The notes beneath the pieces are model-generated. The model ran no database searches. It was given only the letters and a program-made list of their open reading frames with translations, and was not told the origin of the DNA. Made by a program: the position numbers and the translations under genes. Shown here piece after piece: positions 13,992 to 14,044 of a stretch of DNA of 14,044 nucleotides; position 1 is the first letter of the stretch; the number at the start of each line of letters is the position of its first letter. The DNA is from an uncultured Atopostipes sp. GTDB lineage: Bacteria; Bacillota; Bacilli; Lactobacillales; Carnobacteriaceae_A. The stretch lies in contig CAJUOQ010000046.1 in assembly GCA_910588235.1 (NCBI GenBank), positions 1 to 14,044 on the forward strand, written 5' to 3'.

Positions 13992-14044
13992 ATCGAGTAG
14001 GACGAAATAAATCGTCCTCTCACACCACCAGACGTACGGATCCG
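13992..14044 (-). mobile_element. 3' end of a group IIC intron (domains V and VI), cut by the window edge
   Basis: Read on the minus strand, the last bases contain GTACG, then TCTGGTGGTGTGAGAGG (the 3' strand of domain V and the linker). A 7-bp domain VI stem AGGACGA/TCGTCCT (14018-14012/14005-13999) and the terminus ACTCGAT follow, with a candidate branch A at 13998. This matches the 3' end of the Oceanobacillus iheyensis group IIC intron, which ends GGTGGTGTGAGAGG, a stem, then CCTACTCGAT. The intron and its reverse transcriptase would extend to the right. The 3' exon begins at about 13991. Confidence 0.8.

Overview
The window looks like chromosomal DNA from a low-GC Gram-positive bacterium of the order Lactobacillales, probably an Enterococcus/Tetragenococcus-like organism. 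The reasons are strong AGGAGG-type ribosome binding sites, a LysM protein with an Apf-type (aggregation-promoting factor) C-terminus, an isoleucine 2-epimerase very like the Lactobacillus buchneri enzyme, an IS256-type element and an Oceanobacillus-type group IIC intron end. Many of the proteins are acidic, which would suit a salt-tolerant lactic acid bacterium, but the genus is an inference.

Layout. Positions 1-2185 are visibly AT-richer than the rest and look like accessory DNA. They hold an orphan promoter/terminator unit without a clear gene (about 89-330), an Rgg/PlcR-like HTH-TPR regulator whose start is broken by a frameshift in an A7 run (763-1673), a strong terminator and an AT-rich gene-poor stretch. 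An intact IS256-family element (2186-3509) follows. To its right is a truncated membrane-protein remnant (3510-3690), then a CcpA-type promoter and an aldehyde dehydrogenase gene (3803-5227), and an unrecognised 251-aa protein gene (5338-6093).

On the minus strand, an operon encodes a FetA-like ATPase and two paralogous FetB-like permeases (8460 down to 6190), a putative metal (iron) exporter. Upstream of it is a separately terminated minus-strand gene for a secreted LysM/Apf-type wall protein (9422 down to 8634).

The right third concerns amino acids. It has an ornithine cyclodeaminase/mu-crystallin-family gene (9838-10845), then an intergenic region with four degenerate tandem repeats of about 41 bp (10883-11046). 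A transporter/isoleucine 2-epimerase operon (11446-13918) follows. Its leader carries a promoter, a 27-codon leader peptide with five Ile codons among its last eight codons, a long hairpin right after the leader stop, and a strong intrinsic terminator just before the first structural gene. This is the architecture of ribosome-mediated attenuation responding to isoleucine, placed before an isoleucine-metabolising enzyme. It is the most interesting system in the window, because Firmicutes usually use T-boxes for this purpose. The last 53 bases (13992-14044) are the 3' end, domains V and VI, of a group IIC intron on the minus strand that continues beyond the window.
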